A stretch of 64,000 bases of DNA, taken from Lentinula raphanica (taxonomy: Eukaryota; Basidiomycota; Agaricomycetes; Agaricales; Omphalotaceae). The translations under genes and the position numbers were made by a program. The notes beneath the pieces were generated by a model. The model was given only the letters and a program-made list of their open reading frames with translations. It was not told the DNA's origin and ran no database searches. Shown one piece after another: positions 47,303 to 57,875 of the stretch. The stretch is taken from the NCBI GenBank assembly GCA_027919835.1, contig JANVFP010000004.1, positions 372,001 to 436,000 on the forward strand. Direction: 5' to 3'. Position 1 is the stretch's first letter. The number at the start of each line of letters is the position of its first letter.

Positions 47303-48158
47303 CTTAACAGCGATAATGTGGCACTGGTTCGATTTGCCTTACTAGCCGATATGAAGAAACTGAATTCCTCACTCAGATTGGTTGACAATTGTCTTTGAGA
47401 TTATTGAAAGAGCGTGGATGTTCGCAGCTGCGAGTTGGCTGGTAGTGGTAAGAGTGAAAATCACTGATCGTCGCAGAGAAGAATAGAGCAGCACTGCTGA
47501 GAATTTTCTTTTCCTTTGGGTCAATTTCACCTTCGTGGCCAATTCAAACGCGGAAGCTTACGTCAGCAGATGCACAGCGAAGGGGGCCGAAAATTGAAAA
47601 GAGAGAAACGCAAAGAAAAAGTGTTGAACCTTTGAAACGAAAAGATAAACAGAGGATGAAGAAAGAGAGAGTAAGAGAGTTGATGGTCGCGAAACATGAC
47701 TTTGACAGAACGATTGGTGCATCCTCCGGGTCAGCGGCAGATCCGGAAGCTGAAATTTGAAATTTGATACGACCACTGGTCGAACACATACAGGCCGACT
47801 AGCGGCACAGCCCGCTACCCGGTCACTACAGGTTAACAAGCAAGACTCAGAGAAAAAGTTGAAGAACGAGAAAGTTAGTGCTACAAGAAACTGAAACACA
47901 ACCTTTCTGGTAGACACGGAAAGAGAAGCGGACCGGAAACGGCCCGATGCACATTTTTGTAAATCACAGCCAACGGAAAATCGAGCTGGACCATAAAACC
48001 CTTCTACCCTAAAGGGTAGCGGGAATTTGAAATTTGATACGACCACTGGTCGAACACATACAGGGATACATGCAACATGTCCGCTTGAAATACTATACTG
48101 TACACGCAACTAATGGGAAAATTATAGGATATAATTACATTTGTCACATTGAAATAAC
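47303..48158. other. Intergenic region with spaced direct and inverted repeats
   Basis: About 850 bp. It contains a purine-rich section (47600-47700) and the repeat structure given separately. Minus-strand frames here are unsupported. Confidence 0.45.
47754..48064. repeat. 41-bp direct repeats enclosing a 10-bp inverted repeat
   Basis: An identical 41-bp sequence occurs at 47754-47794 and 48024-48064. Inside lie CCCGCTACCC (47811-47820) and its exact complement GGGTAGCGGG (48014-48023); the second abuts the right direct repeat. The arrangement looks like a small inserted element or the result of a duplication; I do not recognise a family. Confidence 0.85.
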
Positions 48159-49893
48159 CTAAAACGAGCCCGTAGCATCTCGTTTGATATCCAAAACTTG
48201 AGAATCTAAACGTGCTTGAGCTCGATCCGTCAAAACATATTGTGGGTGCATCGTTAACGCCTTCAGATTCGCGTGTCGAACCCGCGACTCCACCATGTCT
48301 ACAAATAACTCCTCGTCCAAGTAAGATGAGTCCGAGCCCATCGCGCGCAGGTCTCGCAAGCGCGGTAGAAGAGGGGGCTCTGACTCTTCGTCCCCAGTCA
48401 CCATCAACGCGTTCAATAAGCTGTCCGGGAATACGTCCAGGCAGAGCATCTCCAGAGGAAGGACAGAGAGTAAGGACAGTAAGTGAGGATCTTGATCCAC
48501 ATCTGTTTCAATGCCCTTCAGACGCAGTTTGGACAACGGACAACGAGAACGTTCGACCAGGCGGACTATGCAGTGTACACCTGGGCGAACAGGCTGTCTA
48601 CTGGATGCAGTGAACTGCAGCGAGCTTAAGGAAGGGAGGGTGAGGGCATCGAGGAGTTGATCTAGCAGCCCAGGATTACTCCGATGAACCAAAGTGATTG
48701 TGAGGACATTAAGGCTGCGATGCGTCAAAGACGTGATCGAAAGTGATCTCCCTGATCCCCAGCACATCAAAGTGGCACGTCGAAGTTTGACGGTCTGGGA
48801 CAGAAGCTGTATATTATCGCGGTTTATCGACTCTCGTTCTACACGGCGCACGCTGCCAGTGGGGAACATATTCAGGCAGACTAAAATCTTGTCCCAAGGC
48901 AAAATCAAGTTCGTGGCGATTTGTGGAATCTCAGAAGCACGTATGAAATAGAGATTGGGTGCGTATTCGAAGACGTCTATTGCGGGTATGCGGTTGTCCC
49001 AAGCTGTGATATTATGAAGATGAAGGTTTTTCAGTCTCGGTAGACGACCTTTAATTATGGATAGAAACGGGAATGCGTCTGCACGGAGCGAAAGGAGGAC
49101 GTTGATCCATCTTGCGGAATGTGAGCATATGATGGATAAAATGGGGCTTGAAATTTGAACGGAATGGACTGCGATAGTCAAAGGACAGTCTTTCGAACGT
49201 AGGAGGTAATGCGTCAACAAATCGATAGCCCTGCATTCGATCTGTCGCCCAAGATTCGAATTTGCGGACGAATACTTGTCCACATTGAGTGACAGCGAAG
49301 ACCACAAGCGAGGACATTCTAAGACTATGGACCTCCAGTGCTTGCATACCTGTCCGAACGTCCAAGGAGCTGATTTCGTGTTGAGCGAGTTTATCGTGCG
49401 ACATATATCTGGAGACATCGTGTCTACGAATGGAACGCAATAAGAGAAGATCTCTATGAGTACTTCTGGAGGTGTTCGCCGAATGGGATGGAGGACATCC
49501 CGATAAGTTTTAATCGTCGTAATAATCTGGTCTCGCTTAGTGGTGAGGAGGGCGATTTCCGTGTTCATACTATCGAGACAGACTTCGAGATTGGAAAGCG
49601 TAATCTGGGCATCACGAAGGTTGGATTGTAGCATTTGAGAGTGCAAGGGCGCCTCATTACTGTTCAGAAGAGCTTGTATAGCAGGCGGAGGAGGTTCTAT
49701 ATCGAAGAACTCGGCGCTTTGGTTGATGTGGGCAGAAGAATTACTGTCGTATCCGATTGTGATGCTAGAGTTCAAGAAGTCAGAATTCATCCTATGAAAA
49801 AAGTGAGAATGTAGATAATTGAGCGGTTGATTCTATTTTCTGAAGGACGACGGAGATAACTCACGATTCGTTGAATGTTGATGAAGCATCCAT
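48159..49893 (-). CDS. F-box protein, tandem paralogue 1
   Basis: Two exons, 49893-49865 and 49791-48159 (553 aa). N-terminus MDASSTFNESMNSDFLNSS, a coiled-coil stretch (LQSNLRDAQITLSNLEVCL), then the F-box LHPIRRTPPEVLIEIFSYC and APWTFGQVCKHWRSIVLECP. Degenerate leucine-rich segments fill the rest. F-box proteins couple substrates to SCF ubiquitin ligases; the target is unknown. This is the right-most gene in reading order of a four-gene minus-strand array, all with the same intron after about ten codons. Confidence 0.88.
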
Positions 49894-50340
49894 GATAGCA
49901 CGGACGTTGTGGATAAAGAAAAAAAGGTATCCGGATCCAGTAGTGGCTGAACATGCGGATTGATGTCAGGAACAAATATCGGCACCGGCGGCAACGCCCT
50001 GAGTCAAGCAGAATGCATAAGCGCCCGTGAGCGACTTGTCACTTCAACCTTTCCTCCTACATAGTCCTAGGCCTGGGCCTGAACAGTGAACTTGACGCTG
50101 ATTGAAGACAGGGTTGACGTTGAGCTTAGACTGCCTTGGAGACTTCCAAGAGCTTTTTGATGCTATATAGGAACTCAAAAAAGTTATTTAGTGCTGAGCA
50201 CTCTTTGGATGACTGTACTTACTCATGTGCCAGACTCGGACAGAAGCATACAACTGGCATTGGGATCCAGACAGCTAGCTGTAGTAAAGGTCTAAGATAT
50301 AGATATACTTGGATACATAGTACATTTATTACATTCGGAA
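49894..50340 (-). promoter_or_regulatory. Upstream region of F-box gene 1 with conserved GC-rich element
   Basis: Contains CGGCACCGGCGGCAAC at 49980-49995, 87 bp before the ATG at 49893 (minus strand GTTGCCGCCGGTGCCG). The same element stands at nearly the same place before genes 2 and 3. Confidence 0.6.
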
Positions 50341-52044
50341 TTAAAAGATATTTCGTTCAATATTCAAATATTCCAAACGTGCTCGAGCTGCATCCTTCCA
50401 AACTAATTGGGAGCTCGTCGCTAGCAGATTCAAATTCGTGCGTTGGACTCGGGACTCCACCATGTCTATAAACAGATTCTGGTCCGTGTCTAGTGACGGA
50501 GTCGACATGTATAGCTGCCGCAACCGCGGTAGAAGAGGGGGTTCCGAGTCGTCCTCCTTCACCATCAATGCATTTAATAGGCTATTTGGGTATCTGTCCA
50601 GATCAAGACTCCCTAGAGCGGGGACGAGGGTGAGTAATAATCGAAAGTGAGGATCGTCATCTATGTCTGTGTGAAAACCCTTCAGACGCAATCTGATTAA
50701 CCGACACTTGGAACGTTCAACAAGGCGGATTAAGGACCGTACGTTATGACGAACAGTCTCTCTGCTAGATGTAGTGATGTAAAGTGTACTCAAAGCAGGG
50801 AGAGTGACGGCATCAAGAAGTTGTGTTAGCAGCTCGAGATTGCTACAGTTAAATAGACCGATTGTGAGACCAGTAAGGGCGCGATGCGTCAAAGACGTGA
50901 GTGAAGGCCTCCTCGCATATTCTGTGCTTGTCAAAATGGCATGTCGAAGTTTGACTGCTTGGGACAGAATCTTCATAGTATCGAGAATGATCGAGTCCTG
51001 TTCGCTGCCAGTGAGGCACATATTGTGGCAATAAGTAAGTTGACCCCAAGGCAAAAGCAAATTCGTTGCAAATCCTGGAATCTCAGAAGCTCGGATCGTG
51101 CAAAGATTGGGTGCGTATTTGAAGGCGTCTATTGCGGGTATGCGATCGTCCCAACCTCCCAGGTTTCGAAGATGCAGATTTTTCAGTCTGGGGAGACGAC
51201 CTTTGACCAAGGAGAGTTGTGGAAATGCGCCTGCATGTAGTGAAAGGAGGACGTTGGACCACCTTTCGGAATGTGAGCATATGAGGGAGAAAATGGGACT
51301 GAGCGCTTGAAAGGATTGAACTGCGATAGTCAAGGGACAGTCTTTTGAACGCCGGAGATAATTCGACAACAGATCGATGGCCTTGTATTCAATCTGCCGC
51401 CGTCCTAAGATGAAATTCGTGGTCAAGAACTGGTCCACATTGAGCGACAGCGAAGACCACAAGCGAGGACATTCTAAGACTATAAACCTCCAGTGCTTGC
51501 ATACCTGTCCAAATGTCCATGGAGCGAACTTTGTATTGAGTGAGTTGGTCTCTTGACATTTTTCTGCAGACGTGGTGTCTACAAATGGAACGCAATAAGA
51601 GAAAATCTCTAAGAGAACTTCTGGAGGTGTTCGCCGAATAGGATGGAGGACATTCCGATAGCTGTTGATGGTCATAGTGATCTGATCTCGTTTAGCGGTA
51701 AGGAGGGCGATTTCCGTGTTCATGCTGTCGAGACAAATATCAAGATTGGAACGCGTAGTCTGGGCATCACGAAGGTTGGATTGTAGAATTTGAGAGTGCA
51801 AGGGTGCCTCATTACTTTTGAGAAGGGCTTGGACGGCAGGAGGTAGAGGTTCTATATCAAAGAAATCGGCGCTTTGGGTGAGATGAGCAGAGGAGCCATT
51901 GTCGTATCCGATTGTGATGCTCGAATTCAAGAATTCAGAATTCATTCTATAGAGAGACATTGATTACAGTTTTTGCAATTTCGATTTCTGAATCAGAACG
52001 GGAGTAACTCACGATTCGTTCAACGTTAACAATGAAGTTTCCAT
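50341..52044 (-). CDS. F-box protein, tandem paralogue 2
   Basis: Two exons, 52044-52013 and 51946-50341 (545 aa). It starts METSLLTLNES and joins in the same phase as its neighbours to MNSEFLNSSITIGYD. F-box at LHPIRRTPPEVLLEIFSYC, then CKHWRFIVLECPRLWSSL. The C-terminal half differs more from the paralogues than the F-box does, which suggests the substrate-binding part is diverging. Frame intact. Confidence 0.88.
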
Positions 52045-52396
52045 AGCAGATGTTGTGGATAAAGAAGAAAAGGTATCCAGTGGCTAAACATGAGGATTGA
52101 GGTTCGGGAGTACAAATATCGGCACCGGCGGCAACACATTGACTCTAGTGTATGTAAGCGGCCGTGAACGCATTCCGGAACGCTGATTCAAGACTGATGC
52201 AAGACGAGTCTGGAAATCTCCAAGAGTCTTTTGAATTCAACAGCAAAAGATTTTGATCTCTGAAGAACTTCTGTGCCAGAGTCAGACGGCTAGAGACTGA
52301 CAGTTTCTGCTTCAGGCTTTGAATACAACTGGCTTTGGAGGTTGAAATACTGAGTATGTTGGTGAAGAAAGTTGATGATATACATACTTACATTTT
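52045..52396 (-). promoter_or_regulatory. Upstream region of F-box gene 2 with conserved element
   Basis: CGGCACCGGCGGCAAC at 52120-52135, 76 bp before the ATG at 52044. The remainder up to the stop of gene 3 shows nothing else. Confidence 0.6.
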
Positions 52397-54126
52397 TTAC
52401 AGAATATAATTTCGTGTTATATTCAAAGATTCCAAACGCTCCCGAGCTGCACCAGCCAAAACAAATTTTGAGCTCATCGTCAGCGAGATGAATTTCGTGC
52501 GTTGGACACGCGATTCCACCACATCTACAAACATTTTCTGATCCAAGTCTGAAGTGCATGTCGAACCCGACACATACAGATGCTGCAATCGCGGTAGAAG
52601 AGGGGGATGCGAAGCGTCCTCCGTCACCATCAGCGCATTCAATAAGCTGTTTGGAAGTACGTCTAAACCAAGAAGTCGTATAGTATGGACGAGTTTGAGT
52701 AATGCTCCAAAGTGAGAACTCTCGTCCAAGTCTGTTCGAAAACCTTTCAAACGCAGTTTGTTTAACCGGCAATGAGAACGTTCAACAAGGCGAAATATGG
52801 AGTGAACGTCAAGGCGAACATGTTGTCTACTGTCTGTAGTAATGTGGAGTGTCACCAAGGAAGGGAGCGTAAGGGAATCAAGAAGTTCGGTTAGCAGGTC
52901 GAGATTGCTACGATCAATCGAGCTGATGGTGAGAACACTGAGTGTACGATGTGTTAAAGACGCATTAGAGAGCGTCCTCGCAAATCCCGAGCACGACAAA
53001 GTGGCATGTTGAAGTTTGACTGCTTGGGACAGAATGTTCATATTATCCCCATTGACTGGTTCCCGTTCGATCAGGCTGCCGATAAACACCACATTGTGGT
53101 ACTGAGTGATTTGACTCCAAGGCAGAATTAGTTTTGTAGCAACTTTTGGAATATCAGAAACTCGAATCGTGGAGAGATTGGGTGCGTATTCGAAGGCGTC
53201 TATGGCCGATATGCGGTCAATCCAACCTCCGAGGTTTCGAAGATGAAGGCTTTTTAATCTGGGTAGGCGACCTTTGATCATGGATAGATGCGGGTATGCT
53301 TCTGCACAGAGTGAAAGGAGAACATTGGACCACCTTCCGGAATGTGAGCATATGACGGAAAAGATGGGGCTCAAAATTTGAACAGAATGAACTGCGATAG
53401 TCAAAGGGCAGTCTTTCGAACGTCGAAGATAGTTCGACAACAGGTCTATAGCCCTGTATTCGATCTGCCGCCCCATACTCAAATTAGGAGACAGGAAATG
53501 GTTCACGTTGAGTGAAAGCGAAGACCACAAGCGAGGACTTTCGAGGACTATGGACCTCCAATGCTTGCATACCTGCCCAAACGTCCATGGGGCGAGCTTT
53601 GTATTGAGCGAGTTGACCTCTTGACATTTTTCTGCAGACGTCGTGTCTACGAATGGAACACAATAAGAGAAAATCTCTAAGAGCACTTCTGGAGGTGTTC
53701 GCCGAATGGGATGCAGGACATTCCGGTAGTTTTCAATCGTCAGAGCAATTTGGTTTCGTTTAGCGGCGAAGAGGGCGATTTCCGTGCGCATGCTATCGAG
53801 ACAGACGTCAAGGTTGGCAAGCGTAGTCTGGGCATCATGAAAGCTGGATTGTAATGATTGAGAGTGCAAGGGTGCCTCATTACTTTGGAGAAGAGCTTGG
53901 ATGGCAGGAGGTAGAGGTTCTATATCGTAAAAATCGACGCTTTTGTTGTTGTGAGCAGAGGGGCTACTGTCGCATCCGAGTGTGATGCTCGAGTTCAAAA
54001 AGTCAGAATTCAGAGTCCTGTAGAAAAAAGTGAATAGATTATCGAGTTTGATGAATTGCAAAACAGAATAGTCGTGGAATCAGCTCACGAATCGTTGAAC
54101 GTTGACATTGATGATGAAGCATTCAT
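52397..54126 (-). CDS. F-box protein, tandem paralogue 3
   Basis: Two exons, 54126-54089 and 54017-52397 (552 aa). It starts MNASSSMSTFNDS and joins to TLNSDFLNSSITLGCD; here the usual second ATG is ACTCTG, so translation must begin in exon 1, which supports the two-exon model for the whole family. F-box LHPIRRTPPEVLLEIFSYC and CKHWRSIVLESPRLWSSL. Frame intact. Confidence 0.88.
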
Positions 54127-54463
54127 GGCAGACGTTGTGGTTGAAGAAGAAAAGGTAGTAAGTATCCCGTAGCTGAGCCGCAGCGAGGGGTCTTTACTAC
54201 TATTTACAAACATCGGCACCGGCGGCGACGCCGTGAGTCACACGCATAAGCGTCTGTTAACCCTCCGAGTCGGACCGACTCCCGAGCCCCGAGTCCCGAC
54301 TTCCTTTGAACTTTGCTCGCAATATTGACGCTGAAGATGAGACTGGAGATTTCCAAGAATCCTTTGTGTAACGGCGAACACGAAAGAAGCTGCTGAGTGC
54401 TACTAATGTTGGGAGAAAACTAGGTGCAGGTATACTTACATTCACTACATTCAGCCTTCAGCT
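54127..54463 (-). promoter_or_regulatory. Upstream region of F-box gene 3 with conserved element
   Basis: CGGCACCGGCGGCGAC at 54214-54229, 88 bp before the ATG at 54126 (one base different from the other copies). Confidence 0.6.
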
Positions 54464-56200
54464 TCAGGGCCCAAAAGTATGTAGTCTGATATCCAAAGAT
54501 TCCAGACGTGTTTGAGCAGCATCCGTTAAATCTAGATGGGAGCTCATCGATAGCACATTCAAATCTGTGCATTGGACTCGCGACTCCACCACGTCTACAA
54601 ATAGTTCCTGCTTCTTGTCTAATAACGGACCTGATACGCATAGATGCCACAATCGTGGTAGAAGAGAGGGCTTCAAGTCGTCCTTTGTCACCATCAATGC
54701 ATTCAATAGGCTTGTCGGAAATCTGTCCAGAGAAAGACTCTCCATATTGGGGACGAGGGCGAGTAATGATCGGAAATGAGGATCCTTGTCTACGTCTGTT
54801 TCAAAATTGCTCAGACGCAATCTGATCAACCGACAATTGGAACGTTCAACAAGGCGGACTACGGAATGTACTCCATAACCAATACCCTGTATACTAGATG
54901 CATCAATGTCAAGTGTGCCCAAGGAAGGGAGAGTGAGTGCATCGAGAAGTTGAGTTATCAACTCAATATTGCTAGAGTTGATTGTAGTCATTTTGAGTGC
55001 ACTAAGGGTGTGATGCGTCAAAGGCGTAATGGAAAGCGTCCTGGGATATCCCAAAAACGACAAGCTGGCATGTCGAAGGTTGACTGCTTGGGAGAGAACC
55101 CTGATATTATTTTCATTGATCGATTCCCGTTCGCGCACTGTTACGCCAGTCAAGAACGAATAAAGGCAATGAGTAATTTGACCCCAAGGCAAAAGCAATT
55201 TCGTTGCGATTCCTGGAATCTGATGAGTTTGGATCGAAGAGAGATTGGGTGCGTATTCGAAGGCATCTATTACAGGTACAATGCAGTCGCGGCCCCAACC
55301 TCCCGAACTTTCCAGATGAAGATTTTTCAGTCGAGGTAGATGACCTTTGATCATGGATAGTAGTGAGAAGTCTTCTGCATGCAGTGAAAGTAGGATGTTG
55401 GACCATCTTCCAGAATGCGAGTATATGACGGGGATGATGGGACTCAGCGGTCGAAAGGAATGGACTGCGATAGTCAAAGGACAGTCTTTTGAACGTCGCA
55501 GGTAATTGGACAACAGATATATAGCCCTGCATTCGGCCTGCTGCCACCCCATACTTCGATTCGCGGACAAGAGCCAGTCCACATTGACCGACAGCGAAGA
55601 CCACAAGCGAGGACATTCTAAAACTATAGACCTCCAGTGCTTGCATACTTGTCCGAACGTCCATGGAGCCAAACTCGTGTTTAGTGAGTCAATCTTCCGA
55701 CATTTCAATGTATGCATCGTGTCGACGAACGGAATGCAATAAGAGAATACCTCTAAGAGTACTTCTGGAGGTGTACGCCGAATGGGATGGAGGACATTCC
55801 GATAGCTTTGTATCATCATAGTGAGTTGGTCTCGTTTAGCGGTAAGGTCCGGGTCAAGTTCTGTGCTCGTGCTATCCAGAAAGACATTAAGATTGGACAG
55901 CGTAATCTGGGCGTCGCGAAGGTTGGATTGTAGCATGTGGGTGTGCAATGGTGCCTGATTACTTTTGAGCAGGGCTTGTATGGCAGGCGGTAGGGGTTCT
56001 ATAGTTAAAAATTCCGCGTTTTTGTGGATGTGAGTAGAGGTGTTATTGTCGCATCCGAATGACAAGATGCTCGAGTTTAAGCTATTGGAGTTCATCCTAT
56101 GAAGAAAGTAAACAGAATATTGAGTTAAGTTAAATCTGAGTTAGGATGGGATGACTCACGGTTCGTCAAAAACTGATGAGGAACCATCCGTAGAAGACAT
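54464..56200 (-). CDS. F-box protein, tandem paralogue 4
   Basis: Two exons, 56200-56160 and 56096-54464 (557 aa). It starts MSSTDGSSSVFDEP and joins to MNSNSLNSSILSFG. F-box LHPIRRTPPEVLLEVFSYC and CKHWRSIVLECPRLWSSL. It is the most diverged of the four and lacks the GC-rich upstream element, but keeps a phrase like AGCGCTTGTGAGCGCC that matches sequence upstream of gene 1. A retrotransposon begins 115 bp upstream of its ATG. Confidence 0.87.
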
Positions 56201-56315
56201 GGTGTATAGTGAGGAAAAGGTCTGCTGGCAAGAGGTCTTTGTTGCCTGCCTTTGGGGGATTGGTGACACTGGTGAGGGTTCTGAAGCGCTTGTGAGCGCC
56301 TATTTTCTTTCTTGA

Positions 56316-56681
56316 TTGGATTTAATCAACGATTACAAGAATCTAATCGTCTGGTGAGTCCAAGCCAGTCATATGCGCAGCACGCTCACCTGAGCATTCC
56401 CACTCGAAGCTCCGAGCGGAATGCGGCGACAACACCCGCCTCTTTCCACAAGAGGTCGAAAGTGGTGGCGTCGTACCAGGTGAGTCCGATCTCAGTGCAC
56501 TGAGACATGCTTACTCATTTGCAAATACTTCAGCATTATAAAGTCATCTGGCGAGATCGAGGCACCTTGCTCAATTCCTCCCTCTGTCTCGCCAGGTATG
56601 CTTTCTCTTATTCTTAGTTTGTATAGTAGAAGGCTCAATTCCTCCCTCTGTCTCGCCAGTGTCGGTATTGCGCATCGTTCA
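56316..56681 (+). repeat. Split direct repeat A1
   Basis: 366 bp, identical to A2. It contains a TATA-like ATTATAAAG near 56535 and two exact copies of a 27-bp phrase ending CTGTCTCGCCAG (56569-56595 and 56633-56659), which may be promoter or packaging signals. As the upstream copy it should drive the gag-pol transcript. Confidence 0.95.
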
Positions 56682-56714
56682 TATCGGATATAATCCCATC
56701 TTATCTCATCAACT

Positions 56715-57875
56715 ATGACTGATGGAGTCAACCCTTCCTCTACACCTGCGCCTATCCAAATACCCGCACAGGATCTCGAGTCCCTCGATGGAATCATCCA
56801 GCAATACAGCAGTGGATCTCTATCCAAAACCGACACTATTATCAAGGTTACCGTCCATCTCACGACAGTCTGTGATCGACTCAAACTCAAGTTTGATGAC
56901 TCTATCCTGCGACCCTACATGGATGAAATCGAAGGTGCGGAAAGAGAGCGAGATAGAGCCAAGAACAGAGGAGACAGACAGCCGAGAGGAAATGGGGCTG
57001 GAGACGACGGTCTTGGGGGAGAGAATGCTGGAGGCGGAGGAGACGACGATGATGATGAGGAAGAAGAAACCGCGAACGCTAATGCTAAACGTCGCCGAGT
57101 CAACTCATCCACTTTCCACTGGAATCAAGGAGCAAATCTCATCTTATCCGCTACCCTCACTGCGGCTCACGAACAAGTTCGTCGACAAGTCGAGAACTAT
57201 TCCCTTGATCTCAAGAATGCGCTCCAAAGCTTGGAGGTCGCAATCGCCAAACCTTCCCTTCCAAAGGGACAGTGGAAGAACATCTTGCTTGACGGATACG
57301 TCGACTTCGATGACCTCCTTGGCAATCTCTTCACCTCTGAGCTGGAGGAAACCAGCCTCTATCTCAATGGCGACACCACCTTGGAATTCAGACGACCGAG
57401 AACTGTCACAAAGGTCAATACCCATGGCCAGTGGATTAACGCCTTCCGAGTCTACGAGGAAGCCGTCAACTTCGCATTCCCAGGTCGCCAACCTGAACTA
57501 CAGGTGTACTGGAACCACATCCACTATCTCTTCGCCGCTTTGCAACCTGTCCTCCATCACCGAGTCATCAATTATGACAGAGCCGTCAGGATCTTCGTTG
57601 GGTCACGACGAGATATACTCCTTAACGAGGTCGAGAAATTTGCTCACCTCAAAGTTGCTCACCTCGACAGCGGAGGCATCGCAGTCAATGTCTCGTCTAG
57701 TCTCTCAGGCAAATCTTCCAAAAACAAACGTAAACACTCTTCCGAGATCTGTCGCAATTGGAACTTCCGTTCCTGCAATGCGGGAACCTGCGTCTTCCGT
57801 CACGCATGCATTTTCTGCCAGTCCTCCGAACATGTTGGACCCAAATGTCCAAATCGAAATCACAAATCATCGTAA
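56715..57875 (+). CDS. Gag-like nucleocapsid protein with zinc fingers
   Basis: 386 aa, no introns. A helical N-terminal part, an acidic run (DDDDDEEEE) followed by a basic KRRR, then a central domain with WKNILLDGYVDFDDLLGN and VYWNHIHYLFAALQPVL. The C-terminus CRNWNFRSCNAGTCVFRHAC, followed by CQSSEHVGPKC, forms C-x-C-H-type zinc fingers for nucleic-acid binding, as in DIRS/Ngaro gag proteins. It starts 33 bp after A1. Confidence 0.88.
   Translation: MTDGVNPSSTPAPIQIPAQDLESLDGIIQQYSSGSLSKTDTIIKVTVHLTTVCDRLKLKFDDSILRPYMDEIEGAERERDRAKNRGDRQPRGNGAGDDGLGGENAGGGGDDDDDEEEETANANAKRRRVNSSTFHWNQGANLILSATLTAAHEQVRRQVENYSLDLKNALQSLEVAIAKPSLPKGQWKNILLDGYVDFDDLLGNLFTSELEETSLYLNGDTTLEFRRPRTVTKVNTHGQWINAFRVYEEAVNFAFPGRQPELQVYWNHIHYLFAALQPVLHHRVINYDRAVRIFVGSRRDILLNEVEKFAHLKVAHLDSGGIAVNVSSSLSGKSSKNKRKHSSEICRNWNFRSCNAGTCVFRHACIFCQSSEHVGPKCPNRNHKSS

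Noticed and set aside
47558..48109. 183-codon minus-strand frame
   Set aside because: Its internal protein repeat is explained by the 41-bp direct repeats; rich in S, F and V without domain signal.
54776..55339. 187-codon plus-strand frame within F-box gene 4
   Set aside because: Antisense of a leucine-rich coding region; paralogues do not keep it open over the same length.
56312..56503. Frame inside repeat A1, repeated in A2
   Set aside because: Lies in the terminal repeat, has no domain, and is crossed by probable promoter sequence.
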